DNA of 64,000 nucleotides from Pseudomonas allokribbensis (lineage in GTDB: Bacteria; Pseudomonadota; Gammaproteobacteria; Pseudomonadales; Pseudomonadaceae), in NCBI RefSeq assembly GCF_014863605.1, contig NZ_CP062252.1, positions 2,303,001 through 2,367,000 on the forward strand. The letters are read 5' to 3'. Positions 24,363 to 34,236 of this stretch are shown here, piece by piece. The number at the start of each line of letters is the position of its first letter. The stretch's first letter is position 1. The notes under the pieces were generated by a model that was given only the letters and a program-made list of their open reading frames with translations, had not been told where the DNA came from and made no database searches. The position numbers and the translations under genes were made by a program.

Positions 24363-24974
24363 ATGCTCAATCCAATCTGCGCAGGACTGCTTGGCTGCAT
24401 GCTGTTGACCGGCATCGCCGAGGCCGATGTGTTTGTCTCCGTGGACGCCAAGGGCAGCTATGTGCTGTCCAACGTCCACCGCCCCGGACGCACCTACGAA
24501 CGGGTGATTCACGAGGCACAAATGCCCGTGGTCAGCCTTGACCGGCAACCGCAATTGATCGCCAACCAGCCCTACGCGGAACTGGTGTCGGCGGCGGCCA
24601 CGGCCAATCACTTGCCCGAAGCCTTGCTGCACGCGGTGATCAACGCCGAGTCGAACTACAACCCCGGCGCCACCTCGCCCAAAGGCGCCGGCGGGCTGAT
24701 GCAACTGATGCCGGACACCGCCCGCGAACTGGGGGTGACCGACGTCTATGACCCCAAGGCCAACATCCAGGGCGGGGCCCGGTATCTCAAGCGCCTGATG
24801 ACCCTGTTCGACAACGATATCGCGCTCGCCGTGGCGGCCTACAACGCCGGCCCCGACGCGGTGCTCAGCCGTGGCCGGGTGATCCCGCCGTTTGCCGAAA
24901 CCCAGCGTTATGTCCCCAGCGTCCTGCGCCAGTATCGGCGTCTGCAGGGGCTGGCAGCGGACGCGCCGTTGTAA
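24363..24974 (+). CDS. Soluble lytic transglycosylase (SLT domain)
   Basis: 203 residues with a signal peptide ending near GIAEA-DVF. After a DUF4124-like start (VFVSVDAKGSYVLSNVHRPG) an SLT domain runs from about residue 75: catalytic Glu96 in INAESNYNP, then GAGGLMQLMPDTA and AVAAYNAGPDAV. It would open peptidoglycan locally, a common accessory of type II secretion and pilus machines. GGGGAGG precedes the ATG and a sigma-54 promoter lies upstream, so it is probably part of the Mn-oxidation regulon and helps assemble the secretion envelope complex. Confidence 0.87.
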   Translation: MLNPICAGLLGCMLLTGIAEADVFVSVDAKGSYVLSNVHRPGRTYERVIHEAQMPVVSLDRQPQLIANQPYAELVSAAATANHLPEALLHAVINAESNYNPGATSPKGAGGLMQLMPDTARELGVTDVYDPKANIQGGARYLKRLMTLFDNDIALAVAAYNAGPDAVLSRGRVIPPFAETQRYVPSVLRQYRRLQGLAADAPL

Positions 24975-24989
24975 ACCTTCAACCCGGTT

Positions 24990-25057
24990 TTCCCCACTTT
25001 CGGGGCAAATCCGCCGGGTCGGAAAAACGGGGAATCGGGTGGGGAATATCCCCCGGA
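24990..25057. promoter_or_regulatory. Paired CCCC/GGGG palindromes before mnxG (putative MnxR sites)
   Basis: TTCCCC-ACTTTC-GGGG at 24991-25006 and TGGGG-AATAT-CCCCC at 25040-25054 lie about 50-115 bases upstream of the sigma-54 promoter, the usual distance for an enhancer-binding protein. The same palindrome recurs at the other promoters of the locus. Confidence 0.6.
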
Positions 25058-25104
25058 TTCTCAAATGATTTCTGTAACTGATTGAACAGCAATACGATTT
25101 TTTG

Positions 25105-25120
25105 TGGCATGCGGATTGCT
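25105..25120 (+). promoter_or_regulatory. Sigma-54 promoter of mnxG operon
   Basis: TGGCATGCGGATTGCT has GG at 25106-25107 and GC at 25118-25119 with ten bases between, close to the consensus TGGCAC-N5-TTGCT. The start codon follows 57 bases later. Confidence 0.85.
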
Positions 25121-25176
25121 CCGAGGGCTTTGTCGAGAATCATTCCCTGTGAGCACCCACTACGAGGTTTCCGATC

Positions 25177-28100
25177 ATGGTTGGCATTCACCACGCACCG
25201 TCCCTGTTGAACTGGCTGCTGTTGCTGGCCTCGATGCTCAGCGTCGAACTGGCCAGCGCCGCCGTGCGCTGCGAACGTAATCTGGTGGCCAACGTCGTGG
25301 CCTTCGATCAGCCGCTGATGTTCAACCGCCTCGGTGCGCAGAACGTCAACGGCATGATGTTCGCCTTGCGCCGCGACGTGGTCGATGACCATGACCGGTC
25401 ACTGGCACAGGGCGGTTCGGCGGTGCCGGGCAAAGTGTCGCTGCGCCCGGACAAGCGTCCACGGCCGCTGGTGCTGCGCGTGGCGGCGGGGGATTGCCTG
25501 ACGATCAACCTGCAAAATCTTCTGGCGTATCAGGCCAACCCGAACCATCACTCCGAGCCCGAGGGTGAAGAGGAAAACGCCAACGTCGGCGAAGCCTTCA
25601 AGGCCGACGAACAAGTCGCCGACCGGCATGTCGGTTTCCAGGTCAACGGCCTGCAAGCGGTGAACAGCATCGATGACATCGCCTCGTTCACCGGGCGCAA
25701 CGCCAACAGTCTGGTCGCCCCCGGTGCCAGCCGTTCCTATCTGTTATACGCGGAGCGCGAAGGGGCGTTCGATGTCAGCAGCCGTGGCGCGACGTTCGGC
25801 GGGGAGGGCGCGGCCGGCAACAATGCCAATGGTCTGTTTGCCCAAGTGGTGGTCGTGCCCAAGGGCGGCCGCACTTACCGCAACACCCTCACTGAAGAAG
25901 ACATGCGCCTGGCCAGCACTGGCCGCACCCCCGCCGGACATCCCATCGTCGATTACCAGGCTCGTTACCCGCAGCGCGAGCCGTGGCTGCGCGAAGGCAA
26001 GGCCGGCGTGCCAATCATCAGCATGGTCGACGGCAGCGAAATCATCTCCAGCGAAAGCGACGCCATCGTCATGGGCAGCAACCCCGACGGCAGCTTTCCG
26101 CCGATCACCTATCCACTGGAATCGGTGGGCAAACGCAACCCGGCGTTGCCCAACCGGCTGGAGCCGTTCCGCGATTTCGCCGCGCAGTTCCAGGACGAAA
26201 CCGCCGTCACCCAGGCGTTCCCGGCGTACTTTGCCGACCCGGTGATGGGCCATGTGCTGGAGCCGACCCGCGACTCGTTCATGATCAACTACGGTGCCGG
26301 CGGCATGGGCGCCGAAGTGATCGCCAACCGTTTGGGCGTGGGGCCGATGCACGATTGCCTGTCCTGCGCCTACGAAGAATTCTTCCTCAGCTCGCACACC
26401 GTCGGCGACGTGGCGATGCTGGTGGACGTGCCGGCCAACACCGGGCTTGAGAACATCGCCCCCGGCCAGACGCCACGTGCCGATCAGGTCGGCGTGAAAG
26501 CCACCATGGCCCTGTATCCGTCTGAGCCATCGAACGTCGCCCACAGTTACATCGGTGACTTCGTCAAATTCCGCAACACCCATAACGGTTACGAGCACCA
26601 CATCTTCCACTTGCACGGTCACCAGTGGCTGTTCAATCCCAACGATGACAACTCCGATTACGTCGACGCTCAGGGCATCGGGCCGGGGGCTGGCTACACC
26701 TATGAAATCGCCAATGGCGGCTCGGGCAATCGCAACCGCGTGGCCGGCGATGCGATTTACCATTGCCACTTCTATCCGCACTTTGCCCAGGGCATGTGGG
26801 CCATGTGGCGGGTGCACGATGTGTTTGAAGAGGGCACCCGACTGGAGGTTTCCCAGCAGGGTGCCGATGGTTTCCACAGCGAACCCTATGCGCTGCGCAG
26901 TGGTAAACCCGCCGCCGGTGCCCGCGCCTTGCCCGATGGCGAAATCATTGCCGGCACGCCAATCCCCGCCATCGTGCCGCTGCCGGGCAAAGCCATGGCG
27001 CCGATGCCGGGCAAGGTTGTCGTGGTGCCGAAAATCGGCGAAACCCTGGTCGCCGGCAACGATGACGACGATGAGGAAGAAGAGGGCGACGATGATCACC
27101 ACGGCGGCAACGCTGGCGCTCAGGCTGTTGGTTCTCTAGCCCTGGTGGATCGCAGCGAAGCCAACCGCAACGCCGACGGCAGCCTGAAAAACCCTGGCTA
27201 TCCGTTCTGGATCGGCGGCATGGAAAGTTCGGTCGGGCAACGTCCGCCGACCCCACCGCTGGACATGCTCGACGCCGCCACCGCGCAATCGCTCAAAGCC
27301 AGCGGCAAGGCGCTGTGGGCCAACCTCGACCCGACGCAATCCGGCGGCTGGGACGGTGGTTTGCCGCGTCATGCACTGGACGGAAAGTCTGCTGGCGGCG
27401 AAGCGCTCACCGTGACCACGTCGCTGGATTTCTCCAAGGAAGTCACCCGCGCCAAACCGATCTATCTGCCTGAAGAGGGTACTGAAGTCGAACAGGCGGC
27501 GATGGCTTTCCACGCGAAAAAGGATCACCCAAGCTTCGCCTTGCTGCCCGGCAATCAAGTGGTGGCCAAGGCCTTCCGCACCAATGGTGCCTTGCCGATT
27601 GCCGGCGCGCCGTACTACGAACCGTGCATGGATGACCGTCAGAAACGTTTGACCAGCAGCGCCGGTATAGGCGAATTCAACAGCGGCGAGCGTCTCGATG
27701 GCATGTCCTTCGTCGGCGCCTCGACCTTCACCGCCGACCGGCCACGGGTCTACAAAGCCGCCAACATCCAGTTCGACGCGGTGTACAACAAGGTCGGTTA
27801 TCACTTCCCGCAGGCCCGGATTCTGGCGCTGTGGGAAGACGCCTGGCCGGTGATCACCAAGCAGCGTCCGCCAGAGCCGCTGGTGATGCGCATGAACACT
27901 TTTGACTGCGTGCAATACCAGCAAACCAACCTGGTGCCGGCCGTCTACGAGATGGACGACTATCAGGTGCGCACCCCGACCGACGTGATCGGCCAGCACA
28001 TTCACCTGCCGAAGTGGGACCTGACGGCGGCGGACGGTTCCTCCAACGGCTGGAACTATGAGGACGGCGTGCTTTCCCCCGGCGCTGTGCAAGAGCGTGT

Positions 28101-30996
28101 GCACGCGATCCGCGAATTCAACCAGTGCGCCGGTACCGATCCACGCGACGGCACCCCGGCCTGCCCGAAAGCCAAGGCGCACCCATTCTTCGGTCAGTAC
28201 GGACGCAGCGACTGGATGGGGGCGCGTACGGCGATGCAGCGCTGGTTCGTCGATCCGGTGATCAACAGCAAAGGCGTGGATCGCGGCCTGGGCACCATCT
28301 TCACCCATGACCATCTCGGCCCATCGACGCACCAACAAATCGGCCTCTACGCCACCGTATTGGCTGAACCGGCCGGTTCCACCTGGTTCCACGCCGAAAC
28401 CGGCGAGCCTCTGTATAGCGGCGCGCGGCAGGACGGCGGGCCGACGTCGTGGCAAGCGGTGATCAACACCGGCGACCTCGACGGCGATGGTTTGAACGAC
28501 AGCTTCCGCGAGTTCTTCCTGGAGTACAGCGACTTCCAGCACGCCTATGAAGCCGGGGTGTATGTGGGCGCCGGCCCGAACGGCATCCCGAATGCGCAAG
28601 CGTTCCCGGCCACGGCCGACAGCTTCCGCTTTGCGATCAACCCGCCGGTGCGCAACAACGCCGGCAACCTGCTCGAAGCGGTGGTCGAGGCGCGCGGCGG
28701 GATCAAACCGGGCTGCCCGAGCCGGCCGTGCCCACAGGCGATTTCCGTGGATGACCCCGGCATGTTCGTCGTCAACTACCGTAACGAACCGCTGGGCCTG
28801 CGGGTGTTCGACCCGAACAAGGTCGGCCCGGACGGCAAGCGCGGCATGCAGGCCGACGGCCTCGGTGGTGACCTGGCGTACGCCATGCAGAGCCGCACCG
28901 ATCGGGCGATCCCGGCGCTGAACCTGGCGCCGAACCAGATCAGTTCGGCCACCGGGCCTACCGGCGGCACCACGCAGTTTCCGCCGCACATCAACAAGGG
29001 CGGCGCTGAACCGGGCGATCCGTTCACGCCGATGCTGCGCACTTACACCGGCGACAACGTGCGGCTGCGGGTGCATGCCGGCGGCCACGAGGAAGAGCAC
29101 AACGTCACCCTGCACGGCGTGAAGTGGCTGCAGAGCGGCTCCGGGTTCGGCAACAGTTCCAACTCCGGGTGGCGCGCTTCGCAGATGGTCGGGATCTCCG
29201 AGCAGATGGGCTTCATCGCGCCGGTGTCGATGCTGTCGAGTTCGGTGGCGACCACCGGGGATTATCTGTACTCGATGGACGCCTCGATCGAAGGCTACTG
29301 GAACGGCATCTGGGGCGTGATGCGCAACTACACCGCGCAACGCAACGACCTGTTCGCGCTGCCGAACAACCCGAAACCCACCGGCATGCGCAACACCGTG
29401 GCATTCGAAGGCAGTTGCCCACGGATCAGCGCCAACCCCAACGGCATCGGCACCCGACCCACCGTGCAGCGCAATTATGAAGTGGTCGCGGCGCTGGCCA
29501 ACGACATCCTGCGCAACCCGCTGGGGCTGACCATCGGCGACTCGGCCGGGCTCGGCCAGCATGTTGGCGGGCCGTTGAATCCGGCGGGCGGCACGCTGGT
29601 GTTCAACTCGCGGCCGGTGAGCATTCCGCAGGTGACGGTGACCGACCCAGAGGATGGCGAAACCATCACCATCGGCGGTCAGAGCGGGCCGATCCATGAC
29701 CCGACCGCGATCCTTTATGTGCGCAAGGGGGATCTCGATCCAGCCACCGGCAAGCTCAAACCCGGCATTCCGGTCGAGCCGCTGGTGCTGCGCGCTGCTG
29801 CCGGGGACTGCATCAACATCACCCTGGAAAACCGTCTGCCGAGCGTGATGCCCGATCTGGCGCAGACCGCCATCCTGCAAGGCCTGGTCAAACGTGATCG
29901 CAACGGTGGTGACGGCTCGACCACCTTCAACAACAACCTGCTGCGGCCGTCCAGCCACGTCGGACTCCACGCGCAATTGCTGGCCTACGACATCACCAAA
30001 TCCGACGGGGTGAACGTCGGTGCCAACCCGATCCAGACCGTGCCACCGCGTGTCGGTAGCACCGGTGCGTACCCGACCCGTACCTATCAGTACTACGCCG
30101 GGCACCTGGAGCGCGAAGGCAAACCGATCACCCAACTGGGGCGCAGCGTCGACAACATCAACGCCACCGCCGTGGAATTCGGCGGCCTCAACTTCACCCC
30201 GGCGGACGTGATCAAACAACCGCAAAAAGGCCTCGGCGGGGCGATGAGCATCCTGCCGGCGGGCGCCACCTGGGTCGACGATGCACGCAAGGTCAGCGCC
30301 ACGGTGACGGCGGCGGGGCAAACGGCTTATCGCGATTTTGCGATGGTCTGGCAGCGTGCCCTGAACCTGCGCTGGGCCAATGGTCGGCCGGTGGAGGGCA
30401 TTGCCTCCGAAGGCATGGGCGTGCCGAACGATCCGAAGGACAACGCCGGCATGGCCATCAACTACAAGGCCGAACCCATGTGGTACCGCTTCGGCCTGGC
30501 GCCGGATGCACCGTTCGGCCGCGCCGATGGCCACGGTTACGGCGACGTGCCCAACGCGCACATGGCCTACAGCAACGCGCTGGTCGGCGGTGATCCGCAG
30601 ACCCCGGTGTTCTACGCCAGGCCAGGGCAGCCGTTCCGCACCCACATCCTGATGCCGACCGGTGGCAGCCGTGGCTCGACCTTCCAGCTCGACGGGCACC
30701 TGTGGTCGGTCAATCCGTTCCAGTCGGAGAAGAGCGATGTCGGCGGCTACCCGATGAACACCCCCGGCGTGGGCTCGGTGAAGTTCGGCTACAACCCGAT
30801 GTCGATGTACATCGGCGCCCGCGAAAGCGTGCTGCCGGCGGCGCACTTCAGCTTCATGTTGCCGAGCGCCGGCGGCGCCAATGCGATAGCGGGGGATTAC
30901 CTGTTCCGCGACAACGCTTCGTTCGGCAACACGGCGGGGTTATGGGGTTTGCTGCGGGTGACCAATGAGCCCGAGCCGGCACCTCAGGGCCAATAG
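25177..30996 (+). CDS. mnxG: Giant multicopper oxidase MnxG, Mn(II) oxidase
   Basis: 1939 residues with a signal peptide (LLNWLLLLASMLSVELASA-A). Copper-type motifs are spread over the chain: HLHGHQWLF near residue 478, HCHFYPHFAQGMW near 529, QHIHLPKWD near 940, THDHLGPSTHQQIGLY near 1044 and HEEEHNVTLHGVKW near 1305. An acidic-His stretch (NDDDDEEEEGDDDHHGG) lies near 630 and a calcium-type loop DLDGDGLND near 1103. Size, motif order and neighbours match MnxG of P. putida GB-1, which oxidises Mn(II) to Mn oxide outside the cell. It is first of a six-gene operon with its own sigma-54 promoter. Confidence 0.85.
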   Translation: MVGIHHAPSLLNWLLLLASMLSVELASAAVRCERNLVANVVAFDQPLMFNRLGAQNVNGMMFALRRDVVDDHDRSLAQGGSAVPGKVSLRPDKRPRPLVLRVAAGDCLTINLQNLLAYQANPNHHSEPEGEEENANVGEAFKADEQVADRHVGFQVNGLQAVNSIDDIASFTGRNANSLVAPGASRSYLLYAEREGAFDVSSRGATFGGEGAAGNNANGLFAQVVVVPKGGRTYRNTLTEEDMRLASTGRTPAGHPIVDYQARYPQREPWLREGKAGVPIISMVDGSEIISSESDAIVMGSNPDGSFPPITYPLESVGKRNPALPNRLEPFRDFAAQFQDETAVTQAFPAYFADPVMGHVLEPTRDSFMINYGAGGMGAEVIANRLGVGPMHDCLSCAYEEFFLSSHTVGDVAMLVDVPANTGLENIAPGQTPRADQVGVKATMALYPSEPSNVAHSYIGDFVKFRNTHNGYEHHIFHLHGHQWLFNPNDDNSDYVDAQGIGPGAGYTYEIANGGSGNRNRVAGDAIYHCHFYPHFAQGMWAMWRVHDVFEEGTRLEVSQQGADGFHSEPYALRSGKPAAGARALPDGEIIAGTPIPAIVPLPGKAMAPMPGKVVVVPKIGETLVAGNDDDDEEEEGDDDHHGGNAGAQAVGSLALVDRSEANRNADGSLKNPGYPFWIGGMESSVGQRPPTPPLDMLDAATAQSLKASGKALWANLDPTQSGGWDGGLPRHALDGKSAGGEALTVTTSLDFSKEVTRAKPIYLPEEGTEVEQAAMAFHAKKDHPSFALLPGNQVVAKAFRTNGALPIAGAPYYEPCMDDRQKRLTSSAGIGEFNSGERLDGMSFVGASTFTADRPRVYKAANIQFDAVYNKVGYHFPQARILALWEDAWPVITKQRPPEPLVMRMNTFDCVQYQQTNLVPAVYEMDDYQVRTPTDVIGQHIHLPKWDLTAADGSSNGWNYEDGVLSPGAVQERVHAIREFNQCAGTDPRDGTPACPKAKAHPFFGQYGRSDWMGARTAMQRWFVDPVINSKGVDRGLGTIFTHDHLGPSTHQQIGLYATVLAEPAGSTWFHAETGEPLYSGARQDGGPTSWQAVINTGDLDGDGLNDSFREFFLEYSDFQHAYEAGVYVGAGPNGIPNAQAFPATADSFRFAINPPVRNNAGNLLEAVVEARGGIKPGCPSRPCPQAISVDDPGMFVVNYRNEPLGLRVFDPNKVGPDGKRGMQADGLGGDLAYAMQSRTDRAIPALNLAPNQISSATGPTGGTTQFPPHINKGGAEPGDPFTPMLRTYTGDNVRLRVHAGGHEEEHNVTLHGVKWLQSGSGFGNSSNSGWRASQMVGISEQMGFIAPVSMLSSSVATTGDYLYSMDASIEGYWNGIWGVMRNYTAQRNDLFALPNNPKPTGMRNTVAFEGSCPRISANPNGIGTRPTVQRNYEVVAALANDILRNPLGLTIGDSAGLGQHVGGPLNPAGGTLVFNSRPVSIPQVTVTDPEDGETITIGGQSGPIHDPTAILYVRKGDLDPATGKLKPGIPVEPLVLRAAAGDCINITLENRLPSVMPDLAQTAILQGLVKRDRNGGDGSTTFNNNLLRPSSHVGLHAQLLAYDITKSDGVNVGANPIQTVPPRVGSTGAYPTRTYQYYAGHLEREGKPITQLGRSVDNINATAVEFGGLNFTPADVIKQPQKGLGGAMSILPAGATWVDDARKVSATVTAAGQTAYRDFAMVWQRALNLRWANGRPVEGIASEGMGVPNDPKDNAGMAINYKAEPMWYRFGLAPDAPFGRADGHGYGDVPNAHMAYSNALVGGDPQTPVFYARPGQPFRTHILMPTGGSRGSTFQLDGHLWSVNPFQSEKSDVGGYPMNTPGVGSVKFGYNPMSMYIGARESVLPAAHFSFMLPSAGGANAIAGDYLFRDNASFGNTAGLWGLLRVTNEPEPAPQGQ

Positions 30997-31023
30997 CGGA
31001 AATGCAGTCGAGGGGAGAGCGAC

Positions 31024-32946
31024 ATGAACAGGATCATCAACATCATCGGCGTCTGTCTTCTGGCGATGGCCGGGGCGTTGCTCACGCTGAGCGAGATTGC
31101 CCTGGCGCAAACCGGCCCCGGGCAGGTGCTGACCCGCGACGGCGTGTCGATTGCATTCAACCTGCAACCGCTGGCTCGCGACGGCAAATTGCGTGAAGGC
31201 GAGTTCGCCGACGTGCAGTTTCGCGTCACCGATGGCGCCTCCGGCCAGCCGCTGTCCGGTGTGGCGCCGGGGGCGTGGATCGATCCCGAAACCGTTGCCG
31301 CCGACCAGGCCCAGGGCCGCGACAAGAGCTGCAAATCCCGGGTCGGGACGTTCCTCAAATCCAACATCGGCGCGCGGCCGCTACTCGATCTCAACAGCTA
31401 CTTCCTGCTGGTGATGAACCGCGATGCCAGCGTTTCGGTGATTGATCCGTCGGTGTCGGTCGGCGGCATCACCAGCACGCTTGCGCGGATCGAACTCAAG
31501 CAACCGCCGATGGACTGGGTTACGCCCAAAGACAACAAAAAGGTCTTCGTGTCGATGCCGACAGCGGGGGAAGTCGCGGTGATCGACAGCGAGCAATTCA
31601 AAGTCCTCGACTCGGTGGCCGCCGGCAGCCAACCGGTGCGCGTTGCGTTGCAACCGGACGAACGTCTGCTGTGGGTCGGCAACAATGCGGCGAAGGCCGA
31701 AGAATCCGGCGTCACCGTGATCGACGCCCACAGCCTGAAACCGCTCAAACACTTGGCAACCGGTCGCGGGCACCACGAAATCACCTTCAGCAAGGACAGC
31801 CGCTTCGCCTTCGTCAGCAACCGTGACGACGGCACGTTGAGCGTCATCGATATCGCCAGCCTGAGTCTGTTGCAACAGGTCAAAACCGGCTCCAGCCCGT
31901 TGTCGGTAGCGTATTCGCCGCTGTCCGGCGCGGTGTACGTGGCTGACGGAAAGGACGGCACTGTCACGGTGATCGACAGCAACAGCCGCGCCGTGCGGCG
32001 GGTGATCAAGCTGCAACAGGGCCTTGGCCCGATGGGGTTCAGCGCCGATGGTCGCTTCGGTGTGGTGTTGAACACGGTGGAGAATCGCGCCACCGTCATC
32101 GATGCGGCCAATGATTCAGCGATCCATGATCTGGAAGTCTCGGCCGAACCCTATCAAGTGGTGTTCACCAAGGCCTATGCCTACGTGCGCGGCCTGGCCT
32201 CGCCGAAAGTCACCATGATCAATCTGGCGTCGCTCGGCGAAGGACGGCAGCCGATCAGTCAGGGTTTCGAGGCCGGGCCGCAGCCACCACGGCTGGCCGG
32301 GGATTTGCCGCTGGCGTCGAGCCTTGCCGTGTCGCGGGATGACAATGCGGTGTTCGTGGTCAACCCGGTGGACAACACCACCTATTTCTACGCCGAAGGC
32401 ATGAACGCGCCGATGTCCGGTTACCCCAATCGTGGGCAAATCGCACGCGCGGCAATGGTTGTCGACCGCAGTCTGCGCGAGGTGTCGCCGGGGCTGTACA
32501 GCGCCCGGGTGAAACTGCCGACGGCGGGGCGTTTCGACGTGGCGTTCCTGCTCAATCAACCGAACATCATTCATTGCTTCAGCGCGCAGGTGGAGCCCGA
32601 CGGCGCGGCTGAAAAACACGTCGGCCCGCCGAAAGTCGAGTTCCTGCCGGGCAAGACCGCCGTGGCGCTGAACGACCCGTACGTGGTGCGGTTCCGCATC
32701 GTCGAGGGCAAGCAAAAGGTGCAGCGCAGCGGCGTGAAAGACGTGCAGTTGCGCTACTTCCTCGCGCCGACGTCGCGGCCCCGAGAGGTGGCGGCGCTGG
32801 AAGTCGCCGACGGTGTGTACGAAGCCCCGGTGACCCTCGACCGTAGCGGCGCCTGGTACCTGCATGTGCGCGCGGCATCGCTGGGCGCGGGTTTCGACGA
32901 CAAGACATTTGCCAGTGTCCGGGTGCTGCCCGGCCAGACTCAGTGA
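31024..32946 (+). CDS. Secreted YVTN beta-propeller protein of the mnxG operon
   Basis: 640 residues, signal peptide ending near IALA-QTG. The middle part has seven or so 40-residue blades with the YVTN/cytochrome-D1-like signature (PVRVALQPDERLLWVGNNAA, HHEITFSKDSRFAFVSNRDD, GTLSVIDIASLSLLQQVKTG). The last 120 residues form a separate beta domain (VEFLPGKTAVALNDPYVVRF). There is no CxxCH, so no heme is carried. It sits 28 bases after mnxG and before two SCO genes, so a role as scaffold or partner of the oxidase is likely but inferred. Confidence 0.78.
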   Translation: MNRIINIIGVCLLAMAGALLTLSEIALAQTGPGQVLTRDGVSIAFNLQPLARDGKLREGEFADVQFRVTDGASGQPLSGVAPGAWIDPETVAADQAQGRDKSCKSRVGTFLKSNIGARPLLDLNSYFLLVMNRDASVSVIDPSVSVGGITSTLARIELKQPPMDWVTPKDNKKVFVSMPTAGEVAVIDSEQFKVLDSVAAGSQPVRVALQPDERLLWVGNNAAKAEESGVTVIDAHSLKPLKHLATGRGHHEITFSKDSRFAFVSNRDDGTLSVIDIASLSLLQQVKTGSSPLSVAYSPLSGAVYVADGKDGTVTVIDSNSRAVRRVIKLQQGLGPMGFSADGRFGVVLNTVENRATVIDAANDSAIHDLEVSAEPYQVVFTKAYAYVRGLASPKVTMINLASLGEGRQPISQGFEAGPQPPRLAGDLPLASSLAVSRDDNAVFVVNPVDNTTYFYAEGMNAPMSGYPNRGQIARAAMVVDRSLREVSPGLYSARVKLPTAGRFDVAFLLNQPNIIHCFSAQVEPDGAAEKHVGPPKVEFLPGKTAVALNDPYVVRFRIVEGKQKVQRSGVKDVQLRYFLAPTSRPREVAALEVADGVYEAPVTLDRSGAWYLHVRAASLGAGFDDKTFASVRVLPGQTQ

Positions 32947-32959
32947 CGAGGACAACGCC

Positions 32960-33610
32960 ATGAACCGATTCGCATCATCCGGCCTGCTGACCTTGTGTCT
33001 GTTGGCCGCCGGCATTCATCAGGCCCGGGCCCATTCGGCGGACGAACACGCGGGGCACAAGGCACCGGCCGCCAGCACCCAGGAACACACCCAGGTCAAA
33101 TTCGTCGACGTGCCGCTGCTCGACCAGAACGGCAAGACCGTGCGCCTGGAGCAGGATCTGGTGCACAACAAAATCGTCGTCATGAGCTTCATCTACACCA
33201 GTTGCACCACGGTTTGCCCGGTGGTCTCGTCGATCATGGGCAAGGTGCAGAAACAGCTGGGTTCGCGGGTCGGCGGCGAAGTGCAACTGGTGTCGATCAG
33301 CATCGACCCGCAGCGCGACGACCCGAAACGCCTGCTGGATTACGCCCGCTCTTTCCAGCGTGGGCCGGGCTGGAGCTGGCTGACCGGTTCGCCGCAGTCG
33401 ATCAACGCCACGCTCAAGGGCCTCGGTAGTTTCAGCGGTGACTTCAAGAACCATCAGCCGCTGATCCTCGTCGGAGACGGCAACAGCCGCCACTGGATGC
33501 GCTACTACGGTTTCACCGACCCGGCGTTGCTGGCCAAGGAAGTGGAAAAACTCAGCGGCCTGCGCACCCACGCCAAACACACCGCGATTGCCATGGAGCA
33601 ACAGCCATGA
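32960..33610 (+). CDS. SCO1/SenC-family copper chaperone
   Basis: 216 residues with a signal peptide (LLAAGIHQARA-HSA). Thioredoxin-like fold with the SCO copper ligands Cys82 and Cys86 (TSCTTVCPV) and His165 (NHQPLIL). An N-terminal His-rich stretch (HSADEHAGHKAP) may add a copper site. SCO proteins deliver or reduce copper for copper enzymes; here the client is most likely MnxG. CGAGGA precedes the ATG, and the end overlaps the next SCO gene by four bases (ATGA). Confidence 0.88.
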   Translation: MNRFASSGLLTLCLLAAGIHQARAHSADEHAGHKAPAASTQEHTQVKFVDVPLLDQNGKTVRLEQDLVHNKIVVMSFIYTSCTTVCPVVSSIMGKVQKQLGSRVGGEVQLVSISIDPQRDDPKRLLDYARSFQRGPGWSWLTGSPQSINATLKGLGSFSGDFKNHQPLILVGDGNSRHWMRYYGFTDPALLAKEVEKLSGLRTHAKHTAIAMEQQP

Positions 33611-34227
33611 GAATGCTCGACTGGATCAGCCTGACTGTGTGCTTCTGGATTCTCGGCAACGTGGCCTTTGCCCACGAAGGCCACGCGCCCGAGGCCCCGG
33701 CGACGGTGGCCGCTGCGCCGGCCAAAGGTACTCATGACGCGAAAACCTGGTTCACCGACACGCCGTTGCTGGATCAACACGGCGTCACCCAGCGTTTCTA
33801 CAGTGATGCGCTGCAGAATCGCGTGGTGCTGCTCAACGTCATCTTCACCAGCTGCAACGATGCCTGTCCGCTGATCACCCGCAAGCTCAAGGAAGTCCGC
33901 GAGCTGCTGGGCGACAAGGCCGATGGCGTCACTTTCATTTCCCTTACCAGTGATCCGCTGCGCGACACGCCGGCGGTGCTCAAGGCTTACACCTTGAAGC
34001 AGGGTGCCGATGACCCTCACTGGCTTTTCCTTACCGGCGACAAGGCGCAGATGGATCTGGTGCTCGGTCGCATCGGCCAGATCGTGCCGACGCCGGAGCA
34101 GCACTCGACCCAGTTGATCGTCGGCGATGTCGCCAACAAACGCTGGAGCAAGATCCGTCCCGACGCCTCGGCCGCCGCCATTGCCCAGCGCTTGCAACTG
34201 CTGACAATGCCCGTGGCCGGCCGCTGA
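33607..34227 (+). CDS. SCO1/SenC-family copper chaperone (second copy)
   Basis: 206 residues, signal peptide ending near VAFA-HEG and again a His-rich start (HEGHAPEAP). The ligands are Cys83 and Cys87 (TSCNDACPL) and His166 (EQHSTQL). It is clearly a paralogue, not a near copy, of the preceding gene, so the two may load different copper sites or act in sequence. Overlapping start and stop codons show coupled translation. Confidence 0.87.
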   Translation: MRMLDWISLTVCFWILGNVAFAHEGHAPEAPATVAAAPAKGTHDAKTWFTDTPLLDQHGVTQRFYSDALQNRVVLLNVIFTSCNDACPLITRKLKEVRELLGDKADGVTFISLTSDPLRDTPAVLKAYTLKQGADDPHWLFLTGDKAQMDLVLGRIGQIVPTPEQHSTQLIVGDVANKRWSKIRPDASAAAIAQRLQLLTMPVAGR

Positions 34228-34236
34228 GTCCGCGCC

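Noticed and set aside
27136..30846. A 1236-residue open frame antisense to mnxG
   Set aside because: High GC leaves the antisense frame open; the plus strand has multicopper oxidase motifs, signal peptide and promoter, the antisense product has no recognisable domain.
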